DNA of 9,282 bases from Bacteroidales bacterium UBA6408 (lineage in GTDB: Bacteria; Bacteroidota; Bacteroidia; Bacteroidales; UBA932): assembly GCA_002439805.1 (NCBI GenBank), contig DJPQ01000009.1, positions 3,902 to 13,183 of the forward strand, read 5' to 3'. This document shows, piece by piece, positions 6,799 through 9,282 of this stretch (position 1 is the stretch's first letter; the number at the start of each line of letters is the position of its first letter). The notes below the pieces were generated by a model that ran no database searches, was not told the DNA's origin, and saw only the letters and a program-made list of their open reading frames with translations. The position numbers were made by a program, and so were the translations under genes.

Positions 6799-8079
6799 AT
6801 GTCTGCACCACTTCCGGAAAGAATGCGTCCCCACAGCCTTGACGGCTATGTGGGGCAGAGGCATCTTGTCGGAAAGGGATGCGTGCTGCGGAACATGATT
6901 GAGAGCGGAAACCTGACCTCGTTCATTCTCTGGGGACCTCCGGGAGTGGGAAAGACGACTCTCGCGAACATCGTGGCAAAGTCGGCAGGGCGGGATTTCT
7001 TCACGCTTTCGGCCGTGAGCTCCGGAGTGAAGGAAGTCCGCGAGGTCATCGAGAAGGCCAAGTCTCAGGGACTTTTCAGCCGTGGCGTGGCTCCGGTGCT
7101 GTTCATCGACGAGATTCACCGTTTCAGCAAGTCGCAGCAGGACGCGCTTCTCGGCGCCGTGGAAGACGGAACTGTCGTTCTCATAGGAGCCACAACTGAA
7201 AACCCCTCGTTCGAGGTCATCACTCCCCTTCTCTCGCGCTGTCAGGTCTTTGTGCTCAAGTCTCTCGGGAAAGAGGACTTGAATGGACTGCTTACTCGCT
7301 CGCTTGCCGAGGATTCCGTCCTGAAGAGCATGAAAATCCGCGTGGACGAGACAGACGCCCTGTTCCGTTATTCGTCCGGAGACGCGCGCAAGCTGCTCAA
7401 CATAATAGATATAATAGTCTCCGCACATAAGCCCGGCGACGAAATCGTGCTCAACAACGCCCTCGTGACCGCCAGCCTTCAGGAGAACATGGCCATCTAT
7501 GACAAGGGCGGCGAGATGCACTACGACATAATCTCGGCGTTCATCAAGTCCGTGCGGGGCTCCGACCCCAACGCCGCGGTCTATTACCTTGCGCGTATGC
7601 TCAAGGGCGGCGAGGATCCGCTCTTCATAGCGCGGAGGCTCTGCATTCTCGCCGCCGAGGACATCGGCCTCGCCAATCCGAACGCCCTGCTGCTTGCCAA
7701 CGCCTGCTTCCAGACCGTTCACAGCATAGGCATGCCCGAAGCGCGTATCCCGCTCTCTGAGACGACGATTTACCTCGCGACCTCGCCCAAGAGCAACTCG
7801 GCCTACCTCGCCATCGACAAGGCGCTCGAACTCGCCGGGCAGACTCAGACCGCTCCGGTTCCCCTCTACCTGCGTAACGCCCCGACCAAGCTGATGGAAG
7901 AACTCGGCTACGCCGACGGCTACAAGTACGCCCACGACTACCCGGGTCACTTCACCGACCTCGAATTCATGCCCGAAAGCCTCTCCGGCACACGCCTCTA
8001 CGACCCCGCCGACAACAAGAAGGAAGCGGAACTCTCCGCCCGCCTCTCCGCCCTCTGGCCGAAATACTACAAGAAATAA
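6799..8079 (+). CDS. rarA: Replication-associated recombination protein RarA (MgsA)
   Basis: This is a cytosolic AAA+ ATPase that acts at stalled or damaged replication forks, related to the clamp-loader group and to eukaryotic WRNIP1/Mgs1. The 426 residues equal the usual full length. Visible in order are the N-terminal PLPERMRPHSLDGYVGQ at about 4-20, Walker A GPPGVGKTT at 46-54, Walker B LFIDEIHRF at 101-109, sensor 1 GATTEN at 130-135, the arginine finger in LLSRC (R147), and sensor 2 SGDARKLLN at 193-201. The C-terminal tetramerisation region follows, with DIISAFIKSVRGSDPNAA and the RRLCILAAEDIGLANP segment. All key residues are present, so the protein should be active. The start fits the family because conserved sequence begins four residues in. 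The stop lies two bases before the first copy of the intergenic repeat, and the gene is convergent with the TamL-like gene. Confidence 0.97.
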   Translation: MSAPLPERMRPHSLDGYVGQRHLVGKGCVLRNMIESGNLTSFILWGPPGVGKTTLANIVAKSAGRDFFTLSAVSSGVKEVREVIEKAKSQGLFSRGVAPVLFIDEIHRFSKSQQDALLGAVEDGTVVLIGATTENPSFEVITPLLSRCQVFVLKSLGKEDLNGLLTRSLAEDSVLKSMKIRVDETDALFRYSSGDARKLLNIIDIIVSAHKPGDEIVLNNALVTASLQENMAIYDKGGEMHYDIISAFIKSVRGSDPNAAVYYLARMLKGGEDPLFIARRLCILAAEDIGLANPNALLLANACFQTVHSIGMPEARIPLSETTIYLATSPKSNSAYLAIDKALELAGQTQTAPVPLYLRNAPTKLMEELGYADGYKYAHDYPGHFTDLEFMPESLSGTRLYDPADNKKEAELSARLSALWPKYYKK

Positions 8080-8081
8080 CC

Positions 8082-8150
8082 TCGCATTCCCCTAATAGGG
8101 GATGTCGCGGAGCGACAGGGGTTAAGGAAACCGGTTATCCGTTCGCTGGA
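8082..8150. repeat. Intergenic direct repeat, copy 1
   Basis: The first 66 bases match copy 2 at 8229-8294 with two differences (at 8128 and 8130). Within it lie two small hairpins: TCCCCT-AAT-AGGGGA at 8088-8102 and GTCGC-GGA-GCGAC at 8104-8116. A 13-base segment follows at 8132-8144 that is one arm of the palindrome found complete only beside copy 2. An AGGGG at 8117-8121 could also pair with the first CCCCT, giving an alternative fold. The layout resembles REP-type dispersed palindromic elements placed after genes. It starts two bases after rarA and may serve as its transcript end. Confidence 0.85.
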
Positions 8151-8228
8151 CAAGGCGGCAAAAGTCGCCGCGATGGAGTGACGGAGTGCAACGGAGGAAT
8201 GGAGTCGCCGACCGGAATGAAATGGAGG
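8151..8228. repeat. Spacer between the two repeat copies, with its own hairpin
   Basis: This 78-base spacer begins with a hairpin GGCGGC-AAAA-GTCGCC (8154-8169, one G-T pair). A purine-rich stretch follows in which GGAG recurs several times and AGTCGCCG occurs twice (8163-8170 and 8203-8210 region). No open frame here has protein-like content. The composition suggests it belongs to the same composite palindromic element as the flanking copies. Confidence 0.45.
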
Positions 8229-8297
8229 TCGCATTCCCCTAATAGGGGATGTCGCGGAGCGACAGGGGTTAAGGGAGCCGGTTATCCGTTCGCTAGA
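8229..8297. repeat. Intergenic direct repeat, copy 2
   Basis: This is the second copy of the 66-base repeat, offset by exactly 147 bases from copy 1. It carries the same two hairpins at 8235-8249 and 8251-8263. Its distal end runs directly into the 3' end of the TamL-like gene, where the arm at 8279-8291 finds a perfect partner. The copy thus overlaps the last bases of the coding region, including its stop codon. Confidence 0.85.
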
Positions 8298-8308
8298 ACG
8301 GATAACCG
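8279..8308 (-). terminator. Perfect 13-bp palindrome with the TamL-like stop codon in its loop
   Basis: Arms CGGTTATCCGTTC at 8279-8291 and its exact reverse complement at 8296-8308 enclose a four-base loop at 8292-8295. On the minus strand the upstream arm encodes the last residues (Gly-Tyr-Pro-Phe), and the TAG stop fills three of the four loop bases. A strong stem at the mRNA end suggests a terminator or 3'-end protector for the TamL-like gene. No T-run follows, so protein-independent termination is not certain. Confidence 0.6.
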
Positions 8309-9282
8309 ACGCCGAAATGGAGGGCGTAGCCGTCGCGTTGGAACCATTGCTCGGGCTGGAGCCAGCAGGAACCACGCTTGCGGGCCGGGTCGTGCAGGCG
8401 CATTCCCCAGTCGATGCGGAGGATGAGAAAGTCCAGGTCGAGGCGCAGGCCGAGTCCCCAGTTCATCGCCATTCCGGTCCAGAGAGTCGTGCCGTCGATA
8501 TGCGATGGACATGAATCGTCATCGCTGCTGTCGGATGCTGCGGCCTTCAGGTTCCAGACATTGCCGGCATCGACGAACACCGCGCCTGAGAACATCCAGA
8601 ACATCGGAAAACGATACTCGACGTTCGCCTCCAGCTTCATGTCACCGGTCTGGTTCGGAATCACGAAAGTCGTGTCCTTCGCGGCGAGACCCGGGCCGAG
8701 GCTGCGAGCCTGCCATCCGCGCATGCTGTTCGCGCCTCCGGCATAGAAATGCTTCTCGAAAGGCAGCGCGGAAGAGTTACCGTAGGCATAGCCGGCGCCG
8801 GCCTGCACCCTTGTCGCGAACCCGTGCCTGTCATCCTTGCCGAAGCGCCATGTCTTGCCGAGCGTGAGCTCCGCACGGACATACTGCGAGTACGGCGTAT
8901 TCCAGATCATTCCCGAACCGTTGCCGTCCTTGGACATGAGCGGCTTGAAAATGCTGAGCACATTGCCGGAAATGTCGGCCTGCAGTCTGGCATATTCATA
9001 AGTGGTCTTGGGATTCACGTCGGAATTGGTCGTATAGTAGAGAGTTCCGCCGGCTCCAAGGTCAAAGTGGTCCTGATATGCATTCTGGAGGAACGGGTCG
9101 CTCTTCAGGTTTTCGAGGAATTCGGAGTCCAGGTTGAAGATGCGGATGATGCTGAGCTGTGCCGGATAGACCTGATAGTAAAAGCGTGAGCGGGCGTTGC
9201 CGTTGAAGCCGAGCGAGGTGGATATGATGTTGCGGGTGTATTCCGGGCGGCTCTGGTAGTTGTAGGAGGCGTTTATGTCCGA
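8293..9282 (-). CDS. tamL: TamL-like BamA/TamA family outer-membrane protein, C-terminal part (5' end outside window)
   Basis: This is an Omp85-superfamily beta-barrel that helps insert or export envelope proteins, acting in the outer membrane. The frame is open from the right edge to the stop at 8293-8295, giving 329 residues; the POTRA domains and barrel start lie beyond the window. A GTG codon at 9016-9018 is internal, not the start. Features typical of Bacteroidota TamL are SYNYQSRPEYTRN near the edge, YQVYPAQLSIIRIFNLDSEF, NTPYSQYVRAEL, LPFEKHFYAGGANSMRGW with the conserved loop-6 Arg-Gly (8713-8739), RSLGPG, and VEYRFPMFWMFSGAVFVDAGNVW. The last strand ends HFGVGYPF with a terminal Phe, as expected of outer-membrane barrels recognised by BamA. 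A Ser/Asp-rich loop (AAASDSSDDDSC) lies between two strands. The BamA itself is less likely because of the TamL-like sequence style. Confidence 0.85.
   Translation of the reverse strand, partial: SDINASYNYQSRPEYTRNIISTSLGFNGNARSRFYYQVYPAQLSIIRIFNLDSEFLENLKSDPFLQNAYQDHFDLGAGGTLYYTTNSDVNPKTTYEYARLQADISGNVLSIFKPLMSKDGNGSGMIWNTPYSQYVRAELTLGKTWRFGKDDRHGFATRVQAGAGYAYGNSSALPFEKHFYAGGANSMRGWQARSLGPGLAAKDTTFVIPNQTGDMKLEANVEYRFPMFWMFSGAVFVDAGNVWNLKAAASDSSDDDSCPSHIDGTTLWTGMAMNWGLGLRLDLDFLILRIDWGMRLHDPARKRGSCWLQPEQWFQRDGYALHFGVGYPF

Noticed and set aside
6688..7950. A 420-codon open frame on the minus strand opposite rarA.
   Set aside because: It is antisense to a clear full-length rarA, is rich in Arg, Gly, Val and His as expected from the reverse reading of G+C-rich codons, and has no recognisable motif.
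8082..8297. A CRISPR array.
   Set aside because: There are only two copies, the repeat is 66 bases with internal hairpins, the spacer is 78 bases, and no cas genes are present.
8067..8375. A 102-codon minus-strand frame containing a peptide repeated twice.
   Set aside because: The repeated peptide is only the translation of the two 66-base non-coding repeats, and the frame overlaps the ends of both neighbouring genes.

Overview
The window looks like chromosomal DNA of a member of the Bacteroidota, most likely a G+C-rich member of the Bacteroidales. The evidence is a DUF5723-type outer-membrane protein, a TamL-like (BamA/TamA family) barrel, a lipoprotein with a Bacteroidota-style lipobox, gene starts that mostly lack a Shine-Dalgarno sequence, and several TAnnTTTG promoter boxes (the Bacteroidota -7 element). 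The species cannot be named from the sequence alone.

Layout. 1-300: AT-richer DNA (about 44% G+C by hand count) carrying the 3' end of an aldo/keto reductase gene on the minus strand and a terminator-like hairpin. This is joined at about 291-298 to the middle of a sodium:solute symporter gene (minus, start 1330), so the window holds a chimeric junction between two genes that have both lost parts. 1476-2057: mntP, a manganese exporter (minus). 2058-2228: a compact divergent promoter region. 2229-6641: a plus-strand gene series of an uncharacterised lipoprotein, a DUF5723 outer-membrane protein and a GNAT-like acyltransferase. 6799-8079: rarA, an AAA+ replication-fork maintenance ATPase. 8080-8292: a non-coding convergent intergenic region with two 66-base direct repeats (147-base period) rich in small hairpins. 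8293-9282: the C-terminal 329 residues of a TamL-like barrel (minus), running off the right edge.

How the genes relate. The lipoprotein and DUF5723 gene are 12 bases apart and probably co-transcribed, which suggests a shared cell-envelope job; the GNAT gene follows after 57 bases. mntP and the symporter are inner-membrane transporters on the same strand, each with its own promoter-like box. rarA (DNA maintenance) and tamL (envelope biogenesis) are convergent housekeeping genes separated by the repeat region. No CRISPR array, insertion sequence, phage gene, tRNA or rRNA was seen. The points most worth a second look are the gene-fusion junction on the left, the repeat region with a perfect palindrome that places the tamL stop codon in its loop, and the uncharacterised lipoprotein/DUF5723 pair.
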